A DNA stretch of 64,000 nucleotides from UBA8337 sp965662725 (GTDB lineage: Bacteria; Pseudomonadota; Alphaproteobacteria; RS24): assembly GCA_965662725.1 (NCBI GenBank), contig CBFIIT010000004.1, positions 10,707 through 74,706 of the forward strand, written 5' to 3'. The notes beneath the pieces were generated by a model. That model saw only the letters and a list, made by a program, of their open reading frames with translations. It was not told where the DNA came from and ran no database searches. Positions 52,088 to 60,929 of the stretch are shown in pieces. The translations under genes were made by a program, and so were the position numbers. Position 1 is the stretch's first letter. Each line of letters opens with the position of its first letter.

Positions 52088-53152
52088 CTAAATTAACGCC
52101 AATGCGTCAAGATGCAATGCCTGCCAAGCCGAACGCTCCGCCATCACCGCAAACATTTCATCACCACGCGCCGTGCGCTCAACAATCATCGCTGAAATAA
52201 CCGCCATAATGAAACCGGAAAAAGCCGCATATCGATAATCGGCCCAAGCGCGCTCAAAATCATAATCGCCGACACAATCGCCCAATTGCGCGTGATAAGC
52301 GGCGACCAATTCACGTTCAATGGCGGCGCGTTCATCGGGGCTTTTTAAGCTGGTGGATATGCAATAGGCAATATCGCCCATGGGCCCGGCGGCCGAGGCG
52401 GTTTGCCAATCCAATAAAACCGTGCGTCCTTCGGCATCGGAAAACAGCAAATTATCCAGCCGCAAATCACCATGCGACAGAACCACAGGTCCGTCGCGAT
52501 GCGCCAAATAGGCCTCAAAATGCGCCACTAAATGCGCCCCCATATCGAGAATATCGGCATCCAATCGGCCCTCATAACGGGCCCGCCATTCCGGATAAAC
52601 CGCTTGCATCAAACCGATAATAAAGGCGCGGCGTTCATCGGTTTGGCCATAATGCAAAAAATCATGTTTCGCTAAATTCGGATCATTCCAATGGCTTTGA
52701 TGCAGGCGCGCCGCCTCACTTAATGTGGCTTCAAGCTGGTCGCGCGTGCAGCCATCCATTTGCGCGATTTGCACCGCCGGCGCCATATCCTCAAACAATA
52801 AAACCCCGTCGCTGCGCGCTGCGTCATAAGCGGTCAAATAAGGATGCGGCACACGTGCCCCACAATTATCGCCGAAATGTGCATAAAATTGCGTTTCTAT
52901 TTCATATAAATGCATATTCCGCGCGGTCTCACGGCTGACTGCATCGGCGGCCGGGCATTTGGCGACCAGCGAGCTCGGCAGCTCAAGCGCCGCCGCATCA
53001 ACCGCCCAATCAAGCATTACCCGAAAACTGTCACCGACTTGGCCGGTGCCGACCGGAGCAAACTCAAAGCCACGCAAAGCATCAGCCTTGTGCCCGAATA
53101 AATCGGCCAGAAACGCATTGTCAAATTTTTTCGGATGGTCGCGTACGGACAT
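52088..53152 (-). CDS. Aminoglycoside phosphotransferase-fold kinase (APH / EcKinase-like)
   Basis: A 354-residue protein-kinase-like fold enzyme. VVLSHGDLRLDNLLF carries the catalytic Asp and Asn, and VLLDWQTASAAGPMGDIAYC the metal-binding Asp. The long N-terminal lobe with DAVSRETARNMHLYEIETQFYAHF matches the ecdysteroid-kinase/DUF1679-type subgroup. In alphaproteobacteria and actinobacteria such kinases are often near acyl-CoA and sterol metabolism genes; the substrate is not known. The ATG at 53152 overlaps the region of the upstream gene end. Confidence 0.82.
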   Translation of the reverse strand: MSVRDHPKKFDNAFLADLFGHKADALRGFEFAPVGTGQVGDSFRVMLDWAVDAAALELPSSLVAKCPAADAVSRETARNMHLYEIETQFYAHFGDNCGARVPHPYLTAYDAARSDGVLLFEDMAPAVQIAQMDGCTRDQLEATLSEAARLHQSHWNDPNLAKHDFLHYGQTDERRAFIIGLMQAVYPEWRARYEGRLDADILDMGAHLVAHFEAYLAHRDGPVVLSHGDLRLDNLLFSDAEGRTVLLDWQTASAAGPMGDIAYCISTSLKSPDERAAIERELVAAYHAQLGDCVGDYDFERAWADYRYAAFSGFIMAVISAMIVERTARGDEMFAVMAERSAWQALHLDALALI

Positions 53153-53160
53153 TGCTCACC

Positions 53161-54261
53161 TCACCCCATAATCCGGTCGAGCAAATCTTCAAAACCGCTG
53201 GGCTGATGCGGACCGATAAATAATTGCTCGACCACACCAAGCCCGTCATGGCGCGCGCCATTGAATTGCAGCGTCACATCCGACAGGCTTTGAATATGCA
53301 GATTTTCCATTTTGCCGGCTTTTAAGGCAGCTTCCGCCTCATCCAGCGCAAACTCATCAAACGCCACGCGCAGCGCGCCATGATGCATGCCATGGTTCCA
53401 TTCAGGATGAATATAGCCAAGCCCTTGCATATAAAATATATGCCCTTTCGGCTTTATCTCGACCTCAAGCCCGCCGCCTGAAAGGCGCAAATGCGATACA
53501 CGTCTGGTGCCGTCCAGATAATCGGTTTTAAAATCCATCTGGCTGACTTCAGTGCGTGCGGCAGCGGCGAAATCATCAAATACCGCTTTCCTATTCCATG
53601 CCGCGCCATCGCCATCATCATTGCTGTGACAGAAAAACGCCGCTTGCTCAAAATTACACGGCGTCCATAGCCAATAAAATTGCTGCGGTGCCGGCGGCAC
53701 CGGCGCTTGTGCATCGGCCGCGCCAACTTGCCTTATACCCCAGCTGCGGTCGCGCGTGCCGCGACAAGCGCTCACATCAATTTTCGTACCGCGTAAATCA
53801 AGTTGTCCCTGCCAGTCAATATTTTGCGTTGCGCGGGTTAAATCCATCATCAAACGCGTGCCTTGTCGACGGGTGAAGCGCGGCTCTTCAATCGGCGCAT
53901 GGCGCGCTATTGCCGTTAGCGTGCCGGTCAAGCCGCCTTCATTATCGCTCAATGTGATGCGGGTCTCTTGCAACGGTTTGACAATCTCAATGCGCAAAGG
54001 CCCGATTGACAGATCCAGCCGGTCGCCCAGCATTTCTTTTGAGGTGCGCAAATTATATTGCCGCCCGTCATAAGACAGCGAAAAACTGGCATCCATAATG
54101 TTTAACTGCGGATAAACACCAAGCGCCGCGGCGAAGAAAACGCTGCCATCATCGCTATAGCCGTTAAAGAAAAACCGGTCATAGAAATTGCGGTCGCTGC
54201 CCGCATAAGCCATGGGCTCAGGCGTTTGGTGCAGCGGATAATCATCGGCCGGTGTCAGCAT
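53161..54261 (-). CDS. Unrecognised 366-residue protein, possibly lipocalin/CrtC-like
   Basis: No signal peptide or membrane segment. The first part reads DRNFYDRFFFNGYSDDGSVFFAAALGVYPQ and later blocks include RTRDRSWG-type CRGTRDRSWGIR, FYWLWTPC and a C-terminal KGHIFYMQGLGYIHPEWNHGMHHGAL with clustered histidines and Trp. The fold looks beta-rich; the G-x-DRSWG block occurs in carotenoid hydratase (CrtC)-like and related domain-of-unknown-function proteins near lipid genes. AGGAGG precedes the ATG at 54261. It lies between the kinase and an SDR in one run. A role on a hydrophobic ligand is inference. Confidence 0.8.
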   Translation of the reverse strand: MLTPADDYPLHQTPEPMAYAGSDRNFYDRFFFNGYSDDGSVFFAAALGVYPQLNIMDASFSLSYDGRQYNLRTSKEMLGDRLDLSIGPLRIEIVKPLQETRITLSDNEGGLTGTLTAIARHAPIEEPRFTRRQGTRLMMDLTRATQNIDWQGQLDLRGTKIDVSACRGTRDRSWGIRQVGAADAQAPVPPAPQQFYWLWTPCNFEQAAFFCHSNDDGDGAAWNRKAVFDDFAAAARTEVSQMDFKTDYLDGTRRVSHLRLSGGGLEVEIKPKGHIFYMQGLGYIHPEWNHGMHHGALRVAFDEFALDEAEAALKAGKMENLHIQSLSDVTLQFNGARHDGLGVVEQLFIGPHQPSGFEDLLDRIMG

Positions 54262-54276
54262 GTGCGCCTCCTGGTG

Positions 54277-55044
54277 TTATCGGGCAGAAATGCCGCCATC
54301 GAGTTTTATTTCAGCGCCGGTCATGAACTTGCTTTCATCACTGGCCAGATAAAGCACCGCATGAGCGACATCATCGGGATCACCGATTTCACCCAAAGGC
54401 ACTTGCCGCGCCAATTTCTTTTTCAGCTCTTCCTTATCCATTTGCGCGCCCATGTCGTCCAAAATCGGCGTGTCGATAAAGGTCGGGTGAATGGAATTGG
54501 AGCGGATTTTATAGCCGCGATTGGCACAATGCAGCGCCACTGATTTTGACAATAGCCAAACCCCGGCCTTGGCCGAATTATAGGCCGCCATATTATGACC
54601 GGCAATGAGACCGGCAATGGAGGAAATATTGATAATCGAACCCGGCGCATGCGGCACCATTAGCGGAATGGCATATTTGCAGCCCAAAAACACGCTATCG
54701 ACATCCACCGCATGGACATGTTTCCAAGTTTCAAAATCCGTATCTTCCACTGTTGTGCCGCCGCCAATGCCGGCATTGTTCAAAAGCACATTCATCCCGC
54801 CCATATCTTCATTGGCTGCTTCCAAGGCGGCTTTCCAGTTTTCTTCCTGCGTGACATCGAGGCGATAGGCGAAGGCTTGGCCGGGATGATTTGCATTAAT
54901 CTCATCGGCAACCGCTTTGACGCCGTCTTCATTAATATCGCTCAGCGCCACTTTCGCGCCTTCCTTGGCCAGCATGACGGCAGACGCTTTGCCCAATCCT
55001 GACGCCGCGCCGGTGATGAATGCCATTTTTCCTTTGACCCGCAT
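54277..55044 (-). CDS. SDR-family oxidoreductase (hydroxysteroid/cyclic-alcohol dehydrogenase-like)
   Basis: A 255-residue classical SDR. TGAASGLGKAS at 11-21, SDINEDG with the NAD-selective Asp, LNNAGIGG, and the catalytic Ser-Tyr-Lys (NISSIAGLIAGHNMAAYNSAKAG) are complete. The CANRGYKIRSNSIHPTFIDTPIL segment resembles 3-beta/17-beta-hydroxysteroid and cyclopentanol dehydrogenases. AGGAG precedes the start. It is 9 bases after the enoyl-CoA hydratase gene. Confidence 0.88.
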   Translation of the reverse strand: MRVKGKMAFITGAASGLGKASAVMLAKEGAKVALSDINEDGVKAVADEINANHPGQAFAYRLDVTQEENWKAALEAANEDMGGMNVLLNNAGIGGGTTVEDTDFETWKHVHAVDVDSVFLGCKYAIPLMVPHAPGSIINISSIAGLIAGHNMAAYNSAKAGVWLLSKSVALHCANRGYKIRSNSIHPTFIDTPILDDMGAQMDKEELKKKLARQVPLGEIGDPDDVAHAVLYLASDESKFMTGAEIKLDGGISAR

Positions 55045-55053
55045 AAAACTCTC

Positions 55054-55851
55054 CTAGTCTTTTTTTGAGGCGTTAAAGACAGCGCGCACCGCTGCCTTGT
55101 TTTCTTCAGAACCGGTGAGCAAGGCATATTGCTCGCGGTCCATAAATGAGGACAAATGATTGAGCGCATTGGCTTGCGCGTTAATCGCCTGTTTCGACAT
55201 GCGCACCGGCACCGGTGGCAGCGCCAATACTTTGGCGGCAAGGCTTTGCGCAGCAGCCAAGGCACCGCCCGATGCGGTGACCATATCGACCAGCCCCCAA
55301 TCGGCAGCCGTTTCAGCGCCGATATTTTCGCCCAAAATAACCAATTGCTTGGCGCGGGATGGGCCGATAAGCGCGGCGATGCGCGGATTGGATTGCCATG
55401 ACATATTTATGCCGAGCGGCACTTCCGGCAGGCGAATATCGCAATCTTGTGAAGCGGTGCGCCAATCGCATGACACGGCCAAGGCCAGCCCGCCGCCAAT
55501 GGCAAAACGCTCCATCGCGCAAATGGTGATTTGCTCCAGCGCTTCCCATGCGGCGCACATATCGGGGCCGAGCAGCAGCTTTTGGCGTTGTGTCAGCGTA
55601 TCCAGCCCATGCGTGTGCATGTCAGGGTCTTTCAAATCGGCGCCAATGGTAAACACACGCGCCCCGGTGAGAATGACGCAATGGGTTTCAATATCAGTCT
55701 TCAACCAGCGTGCCGCATCGCGCAGGCCTTCCATCGCCTCAGCCGATAGCGGGTTCATGCCGCCGCCATAAGTGCCGCGGTCAAGCGTTACTGTGGCCAA
55801 GCCGTTTTCGCGTGTCAGCGACACACAATCGGGCAATTGCGGTTGCGCCAT
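55054..55851 (-). CDS. Enoyl-CoA hydratase/isomerase family protein
   Basis: A 265-residue crotonase-fold protein. Oxyanion-hole segments are GARVFTIGADLKD and ERFAIGGGLALAVSCDWRTAS, followed by RLPEVPLGINMSW. The second usual Glu corresponds to the Glu in LPEVPLG, but the first catalytic Glu of hydratases (near ICAMERFAIGGG) lies outside the common position, so isomerase or other crotonase chemistry is possible. GGGGAGG precedes the ATG at 55851. First gene of the minus-strand run to the acyltransferase. Confidence 0.87.
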   Translation of the reverse strand: MAQPQLPDCVSLTRENGLATVTLDRGTYGGGMNPLSAEAMEGLRDAARWLKTDIETHCVILTGARVFTIGADLKDPDMHTHGLDTLTQRQKLLLGPDMCAAWEALEQITICAMERFAIGGGLALAVSCDWRTASQDCDIRLPEVPLGINMSWQSNPRIAALIGPSRAKQLVILGENIGAETAADWGLVDMVTASGGALAAAQSLAAKVLALPPVPVRMSKQAINAQANALNHLSSFMDREQYALLTGSEENKAAVRAVFNASKKD

Positions 55852-55960
55852 GAAAGCCTCCCCCTGATTTATCTTCTGGGCGATATGGTAGTGAGGCGGC
55901 GGTATTTTGCAAGAGGCTTGCTTTTAAGTCGGAGGCCATCGGCTTTTCATCAGCGGACAT

Positions 55961-55996
55961 AAAAACGGCGAAAAAAAGGGCGATAAAAAAGGGCGG
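55961..55996. repeat. Short A-rich tandem repeats next to a terminator
   Basis: Three near copies of an A5-7 followed by a GGCG core lie at about 55961, 55971 and 55984, with spacing of 11 to 13 bases. They run up to the terminator stem. Confidence 0.6.
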
Positions 55997-56014
55997 CTCC
56001 GAAGAACCGCCCTT
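55984..56014 (-). terminator. Rho-independent terminator of the DUF1302-DUF1329 unit
   Basis: On the minus strand a stem beginning AAGGGCGG and closing CCGCCCTT encloses a UUCG tetraloop (one wobble pair), then TTTT. It lies about 75 bases after the DUF1329 stop. Confidence 0.88.
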
Positions 56015-56047
56015 AAATTCAGTTTTGCGTTTGGATTAACGACCCGT

Positions 56048-56115
56048 TTATCTACCCAAACGACGGACGTTATCTGCCTAGTCGGCGGACGTTATCTGCC
56101 TAGTCGGCGGACGTT
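56048..56115 (-). repeat. Three 24-bp copies at 22-bp period spanning the DUF1329 stop codon
   Basis: Copies are at 56092-56115 (coding, ends the gene), 56070-56093 and 56048-56071, each overlapping the next by two bases. Copies one and two are identical. Each, read alone, spells NVRRLGR and TAA. The outer copy differs at several positions, all synonymous for that peptide. Confidence 0.93.
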
Positions 56116-57507
56116 AGCCGGTGTGTAATAATCCGGTGTCAAACGCTCCAGACCGGTGACCACATTGGCCGGACGGTCTGATTTCAGCTGCAAGGCGATA
56201 TAACGACCGGCCAGCAGATCATAAATCCACTCGCCGCCTGTCGTCCAACAAGTGGTCGCTTCAGGCCGATAATCAGGCGCTTGCCCGACTTCCTGCACAC
56301 GCCATAACTCGCCGCGTCCATCATACATTTCCCCACCGGTGATTTGCCAGCTATCCTCATCGAGGCGCAAGACACGCTTGGCATAAATATGACGGGCAGA
56401 GCCTTTCAGATTGCCTTCAACAACCCATTGGCGACGCATTTCATAGCGTACAGGGTTTTGATTGGCATGGCCCGGCTGCAACAGATCGGATGAAGGCGTC
56501 AGATTAACTTGATAGTTATTCTGGATGGAAAGATTTTCCATCTTGCCGCGCACCGTCCAATTATAGCGGTCAGGCGCGCCATTATAGCCATCATATTGGT
56601 CAGAGGTTCCGAGACCGTCACCATTGGTCAGCGGATTGTCATAGGCGATGTTCGGCGCGCGCCGCACCCGCCTTGTGCCCGGGCTGTAAGTCCATGCTTT
56701 ACGGCCTTCTTTGGCCATATTCAGCGTTTCATGCACCAACACCACATTACCGGCACGACGGGCCGGGGCTGAGGTATAGGCGACGAAGTAAATCGAGATA
56801 TTATCGAGGTCTTCGGCCCGTTGATTTTGTGCATTCGAATAAGGAAACACCACTTCATCGCGGGTGAAGGTCAGCACATAATCGCCGCCGACCGTCGGTG
56901 AAGCATAATTGAAATCGCGGGCAATCCGCTCACCGCGATAACGCAATGTGTGGTTCCAAACGATTTCCAAGCCGCTATTCGGGATCGGGAATGGCGAGGC
57001 CATAATCGCTTCCGAAATGCCGTTACCGCCATCGACCAGACGGCCAACCTGCGCATTGCGCTTGCCCGCCTTATAGACGAATTCCGGCAGGCGACAGGCG
57101 CGCCGAGACGGATAGACATTCATCTTATAAGTGCCGGGATAAGTGGCCAGCATGGCTTTTTGTCCGTCAGACAAGACGCGGTCATAGCGATTGGCGTTAT
57201 CGGCCGTCACCGTATAAAGCTTTTTGTCTGAGGCAAACGGGTTGGGCAAAGCGCCGCCATCATAGCCTGATAACAGGCCACGGCTGTTAATGCCGCGTCC
57301 GGTCCAGGCCGGAACACCGGTTTTGGTGCCGGCTTTTTCGGCGCCGGTCGGGGTCAGGTCGCGGCCCAATCGATTGGCGACACTGGATGGCACTTCGGCA
57401 CTGGCTGTTGAAATGAGGGCAGGCGCGATGAGCGCGCTGCCCAGTAAAAGCGCTGTTGCGGTTTTAAGGCCCAGCGCCGTTTTTTGAGGTTTGATTGTTT
57501 TCTTCAT
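56092..57507 (-). CDS. DUF1329 family periplasmic protein (paralogue 1)
   Basis: A 471-residue secreted protein. The signal peptide (KK start, hydrophobic 16-33, cleavage after A37, SASA/EVP) leads to the family start EVPSSVANRLGRDLTPTGAEKAG and PAWTG. Conserved DUF1329 blocks are FPIPNSGLEIVWNHTLRYRG, KAWTYSPGTRRVRRAP, GYNGAPDRYNWTVRGK and YYTPANVRRLGR at the end. The ATG at 57507 follows GGGAGG. DUF1329 proteins are thought to be periplasmic partners of DUF1302 outer-membrane proteins; a LolA/LolB-like lipid-binding fold has been suggested. Here it follows the DUF1302 gene by 67 bases. Function unknown. Confidence 0.92.
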   Translation of the reverse strand: MKKTIKPQKTALGLKTATALLLGSALIAPALISTASAEVPSSVANRLGRDLTPTGAEKAGTKTGVPAWTGRGINSRGLLSGYDGGALPNPFASDKKLYTVTADNANRYDRVLSDGQKAMLATYPGTYKMNVYPSRRACRLPEFVYKAGKRNAQVGRLVDGGNGISEAIMASPFPIPNSGLEIVWNHTLRYRGERIARDFNYASPTVGGDYVLTFTRDEVVFPYSNAQNQRAEDLDNISIYFVAYTSAPARRAGNVVLVHETLNMAKEGRKAWTYSPGTRRVRRAPNIAYDNPLTNGDGLGTSDQYDGYNGAPDRYNWTVRGKMENLSIQNNYQVNLTPSSDLLQPGHANQNPVRYEMRRQWVVEGNLKGSARHIYAKRVLRLDEDSWQITGGEMYDGRGELWRVQEVGQAPDYRPEATTCWTTGGEWIYDLLAGRYIALQLKSDRPANVVTGLERLTPDYYTPANVRRLGR

Positions 57508-57574
57508 TTTTCTACCTCCCATAAGGTGTTTGAAGAGTTGTCGGGGGCAGTAAACCGCCCCCGACGACGCTGGT

Positions 57575-60448
57575 CTAGAAACCGTAAGTTACAGTCAAAG
57601 ATGCAGTGTCACGGTCATCATTGGCGTTATACAAAACGTCACCGTCATACTGCGTATAGCCGACGGAAACCGACAAATTGCTCTGATAATTGCCGGTAAA
57701 GCGAAGGGCGGTTGTGTTTACCCCCTCAAGGAAACCACCGGCTACCGGAGACAAACCGTCAACACCTTCGCGATAAATCAAGGTCGGCGAGACGCTCCAA
57801 GGCGTTCCGAAGACATTGTTATATTGCAAAGAACCGAACAGAACGATGCCCGAGGACTGGTCTGTTGGGCGGCATTGCTCTTCGGTCCGTGGGTCGAGCG
57901 AGAACACCCCACCCAAAGGCAAATCCGAACCGGATGTGCAAAGCGAAGCAAGACGCTCTGTACGGCCGCCTGTGCGGTATTTATCTTCAATCCCATCGGC
58001 CACTTGAACGCCGATCTCAGTCAGCAAAACGCCGAGGTCTGCCCGAAGGAATGAAATTACCGGATTGGACCTTGTGAAAGTAGCCGTTGTGCCCAGATTA
58101 TAGGTAATGACTTCTTCTTTCACATAACCGTGAATCACTTCGTCAAATTGGCCACATACCGTTTTGATGGTTTGCAGCGTGTAATAGATATCCGCGACAT
58201 TGGCAAAGTTTTCCCATGCACAGCTTGCGGCAATGGTCGCAATATAAAGTGCGTCCGTGTCCAATTGCAGCGGCATTTCATCACGAATAGCCACCTCACC
58301 CTGCACACCCCAACCGGCAACAGTTGTGGCAAAGCTCAAACCGACGGTTTCAACTTCCGGATATTCAAAGAACAATTCACCTTTATAGCGTGTTGCCAAT
58401 TGCGTGACGCCGGTGCCGAGCAAACTTCCGCCCGTTGAGTTGGCAAAAGAAGCGACACAGCCGAGAGCCTGACCGCGAGCCAGTGAACCCTCTGCGAAAG
58501 TCTTAGCGTTTGCCACGGCGCCACCAAGAGCACCCGTCAAAACGGCAACCCCGGGTGAATTAGTAGCCAGCGCCGTATGCATGGCATTAGCGGCATCAGC
58601 AATGACGTCGGTCTGATTGGCTCCGCCATCAAATAATGTGTCTTCCCAACGCTGGCCAAGGCCGGTCGGGTCGTCAACAATCACATCATTCAGTTCTGTC
58701 GCGCCAACTTTAGCCGTTATGGCATTTTCGGGCAGGGTCACAAAAGTTCCGTTCACGGCAGAGTTATTAGCTTCTTTGTTACGAACGAAAGTCGAAAAAC
58801 CGGAGCCGGCAAAACCGGACAAACAACCGCTCAACGGCGCACCACGAAGAGTTGAACTGGATTGAATGCCTGTCGTTGAAATGCCGACAGTCGGATTGCG
58901 CGCAATACCTGAAACAATCGGTGTGCGGCTTGCGCCTTTTTGGTAATAAAAACCGAACTCAGTCGAGTTGAGATTTTCAGCATACCAACGCAAAGCAAGG
59001 CCGTAATTCTCGTCATCGCCTTCAATGTCTGCGCCACGGGTCAAAAAGTCCGTATCGCCGATAGAGGCTCCGGCATTGGTTTGGCCTGCAAGCACAGTGC
59101 TCAAATAAGAGCGACGGCCTTCTTCTACATTACCAAGTGGGTTGCGAACGCGGAAATCAACCGTATCGTTTGAATCGCATGTGCCGAACATGGTATCAAG
59201 TAACTCACCCGCAAGCTTTGTCGCATTTTTAACCGTGGTAGCAATTGTATGGCCTGCTGCAGAAGCGGCATCACAATTTCTGCGGTTTGAACCGGCATAA
59301 GCACCGGTGCCTGAGAAAAACTTATTGCGATTGCCATCCGAGCCGTTAACAGCCGCATCAGAACCGGCAAACGGGCCACCGGCCGCGTCAAGCTGGAACT
59401 CATCCCACTCGCCATAATAGGCTTCAAGCGAGAGGTCATACGGAAGCGCCATAGAGGCATAGACTGCATTAACCGGAATCAAGGCTTCCTTAATCTCAGC
59501 ACCGGGGCGACGGAAAGCCGGAACATCAATCGGATTGAAGACCGAGTTGCCGCCGAGAATAAAGGTCGACTCGCCCCAGTTAATCACTTGCTTACCGACC
59601 CGAACCAAAAGCGGCTGATTGGCAACATCAAGGTCAACATCAACATAGAAGTCCAACACTTTCAGGTCAGACACCAATTCATCATCGGCATCTTTAAGCA
59701 GCTTGGTCCGCTCGAAGTTACCTTCATCGGCCATTACCGCATCATAGAAAACGTTAAAACGCGTGAAAGCGCGAATATTATTCCAACGGGCTTGGGTTTC
59801 GACAGTCGCTTTCAAAGTGCCGCCGGTCAAATCGCCACTATCAAAATTCAAGCGGCCATCATCACCGTTAATGCCGCGGTCATAATTGTAATGTTCACCA
59901 AGAGGTGTGCCGGTATTATCTTCTAGATTCGCAACTTTGCCGCGCGCCGCATCAGTTGTCCGGCTCCGGTGAACCTCATCTGCTGTTCGCACCCGTTTTG
60001 CAATTTCTGAACCGTCCCGGTTTCGTCCGGATATGAAAGTGTTGTCATACATACAGTGATTGCCAATCGCTAGCGCCGAGGCAGGTTTCATATGCTTCTG
60101 TCCGCAAGCGTTCAGGGCGGCGGTAGCAGCAGCAGCAGCAGTTGCTCCTCCTAGAAGAGCGCCACCGTTCACAATCGGGTCAAAACCCTGCGTTGTTTCT
60201 TTGCGGTCGCTGCCTTGGCCTTCAGAGATAAGACCGATATTGCGGTCTTCGACACGCCATGACGCGCCGACCGACATTGTCGTATCAATCTGGATATCAA
60301 CCTCACCGAGACGGACATTATAAGCGTCGGCAGGATTGCTTGGCAGTAACAGGGCTACGGCAGCAGCCGCCCCTAATAAATATCGTGTGGCCCGCTTATT
60401 TGCGTTTGGCCGGTGGTTTTTTGTGAACGAATTATCGATAAACGACAT
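57575..60448 (-). CDS. DUF1302 family outer-membrane protein, unusually long
   Basis: A 957-residue predicted outer-membrane beta-barrel. The signal peptide ends near A42 (PADA). The mature start YNVRLGEVDIQIDTTMSVGASWRVEDRN and the end SLTVTYGF with a terminal Phe fit DUF1302. Family landmarks include VGKQVINWGESTFILGGNSVFNPIDVPAFRRPGAE and ISYLEY-like barrel strands. Most members are about 550-700 residues; the extra length lies in several central insertions (roughly 380-480, 560-700 and 790-850) that contain paired cysteines. GGAGGGG precedes the ATG. It heads a two-gene unit with DUF1329. Confidence 0.92.
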   Translation of the reverse strand: MSFIDNSFTKNHRPNANKRATRYLLGAAAAVALLLPSNPADAYNVRLGEVDIQIDTTMSVGASWRVEDRNIGLISEGQGSDRKETTQGFDPIVNGGALLGGATAAAAATAALNACGQKHMKPASALAIGNHCMYDNTFISGRNRDGSEIAKRVRTADEVHRSRTTDAARGKVANLEDNTGTPLGEHYNYDRGINGDDGRLNFDSGDLTGGTLKATVETQARWNNIRAFTRFNVFYDAVMADEGNFERTKLLKDADDELVSDLKVLDFYVDVDLDVANQPLLVRVGKQVINWGESTFILGGNSVFNPIDVPAFRRPGAEIKEALIPVNAVYASMALPYDLSLEAYYGEWDEFQLDAAGGPFAGSDAAVNGSDGNRNKFFSGTGAYAGSNRRNCDAASAAGHTIATTVKNATKLAGELLDTMFGTCDSNDTVDFRVRNPLGNVEEGRRSYLSTVLAGQTNAGASIGDTDFLTRGADIEGDDENYGLALRWYAENLNSTEFGFYYQKGASRTPIVSGIARNPTVGISTTGIQSSSTLRGAPLSGCLSGFAGSGFSTFVRNKEANNSAVNGTFVTLPENAITAKVGATELNDVIVDDPTGLGQRWEDTLFDGGANQTDVIADAANAMHTALATNSPGVAVLTGALGGAVANAKTFAEGSLARGQALGCVASFANSTGGSLLGTGVTQLATRYKGELFFEYPEVETVGLSFATTVAGWGVQGEVAIRDEMPLQLDTDALYIATIAASCAWENFANVADIYYTLQTIKTVCGQFDEVIHGYVKEEVITYNLGTTATFTRSNPVISFLRADLGVLLTEIGVQVADGIEDKYRTGGRTERLASLCTSGSDLPLGGVFSLDPRTEEQCRPTDQSSGIVLFGSLQYNNVFGTPWSVSPTLIYREGVDGLSPVAGGFLEGVNTTALRFTGNYQSNLSVSVGYTQYDGDVLYNANDDRDTASLTVTYGF

Positions 60449-60624
60449 TGGCGTCCCCTCCCTGTTGGGCCGACAGATTATTCAGTCGGCGGCTTGTGCT
60501 GTGGCGGCGGCGAACAAAAACCCACGCAAACAAAAAAGGAAACAGAGTTAAAAAACAGACATAAAAAATGACACTGACAAACTGTAAAAGCGGGCCGCTG
60601 CCCGTTCTCCCGATGGCTTTTCTA

Positions 60625-60654
60625 CTTATCTTCTTCTTATCTTTTTCTTATCTT
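60625..60654. repeat. Three CTTATCTT boxes at exact 11-bp spacing
   Basis: CTTATCTT begins at 60625, 60636 and 60647. On the minus strand this is AAGATAAG, phased at about one helical turn, 177-205 bases upstream of the DUF1302 start. It could be a regulator-binding array or bent DNA. Confidence 0.8.
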
Positions 60655-60662
60655 CCGTCTTC

Positions 60663-60707
60663 CCCGCAAATACGAGACCCGCAAATACGAAACCCGCATA
60701 TATGAGA
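60663..60707. repeat. Three 15-bp tandem copies upstream of hicB/DUF1302
   Basis: Units start at 60663, 60678 and 60693. The first two differ by one base; the third has three changes. Confidence 0.85.
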
Positions 60708-60865
60708 AGGCGGCTTCCTCAAAGAAAAGCCCTCAATCTGTATGAGAAAGCCAAGACGGACAAAGAGTCCAGATTGCTATTTTTTTTTATTTTCTTCGAT
60801 TTAACTTATTGCTTTTCGAAAAGACGAATTTTCTTGTTTTGGCCTGACAAGCCGGAAGATCGATT

Positions 60866-60898
60866 GGCTTGACAGGTTACGCATGCAAGCCGCATAAA
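60866..60898 (+). promoter_or_regulatory. Probable hicBA promoter and operator
   Basis: A consensus -35 TTGACA (60869-60874) is followed 18 bases later by CATAAA (60893-60898). An inverted repeat GGCTTG / CAAGCC (60866-60871 and 60886-60891) overlaps the -35 and the spacer, and another CAAGCC lies at 60848-60853. This layout fits autorepression by HicB-type antitoxins. Confidence 0.6.
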
Positions 60899-60929
60899 AA
60901 GAATAACAAAAACAAGGATAGGAAAGCGG

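Larger units (their letters stand above)
60449..60929. other. 481-base gap upstream of DUF1302 and hicB; hairpin and tandem repeats
   Basis: The gap separates divergent genes. Near the DUF1302 start an inverted repeat GCCGAC / GTCGGC (60469-60474 and 60485-60490) would form a leader hairpin just before the ribosome-binding site. Two tandem repeat arrays (60625-60654 and 60663-60707) and a hicBA promoter region (60866-60898) follow. A 45-residue frame at 60568-60705 lacks a ribosome-binding site. Confidence 0.6.

Noticed and set aside
60568..60705. 45-residue frame with a hydrophobic stretch and PQIR repeats in the DUF1302-hicB gap
   Set aside because: The repeat peptides come from the 15-bp DNA array and the hydrophobic part from the pyrimidine-rich 11-bp array; no ribosome-binding site.
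60663..60707. CRISPR-like direct repeats
   Set aside because: Three contiguous 15-bp units without spacers; no cas genes in the window.
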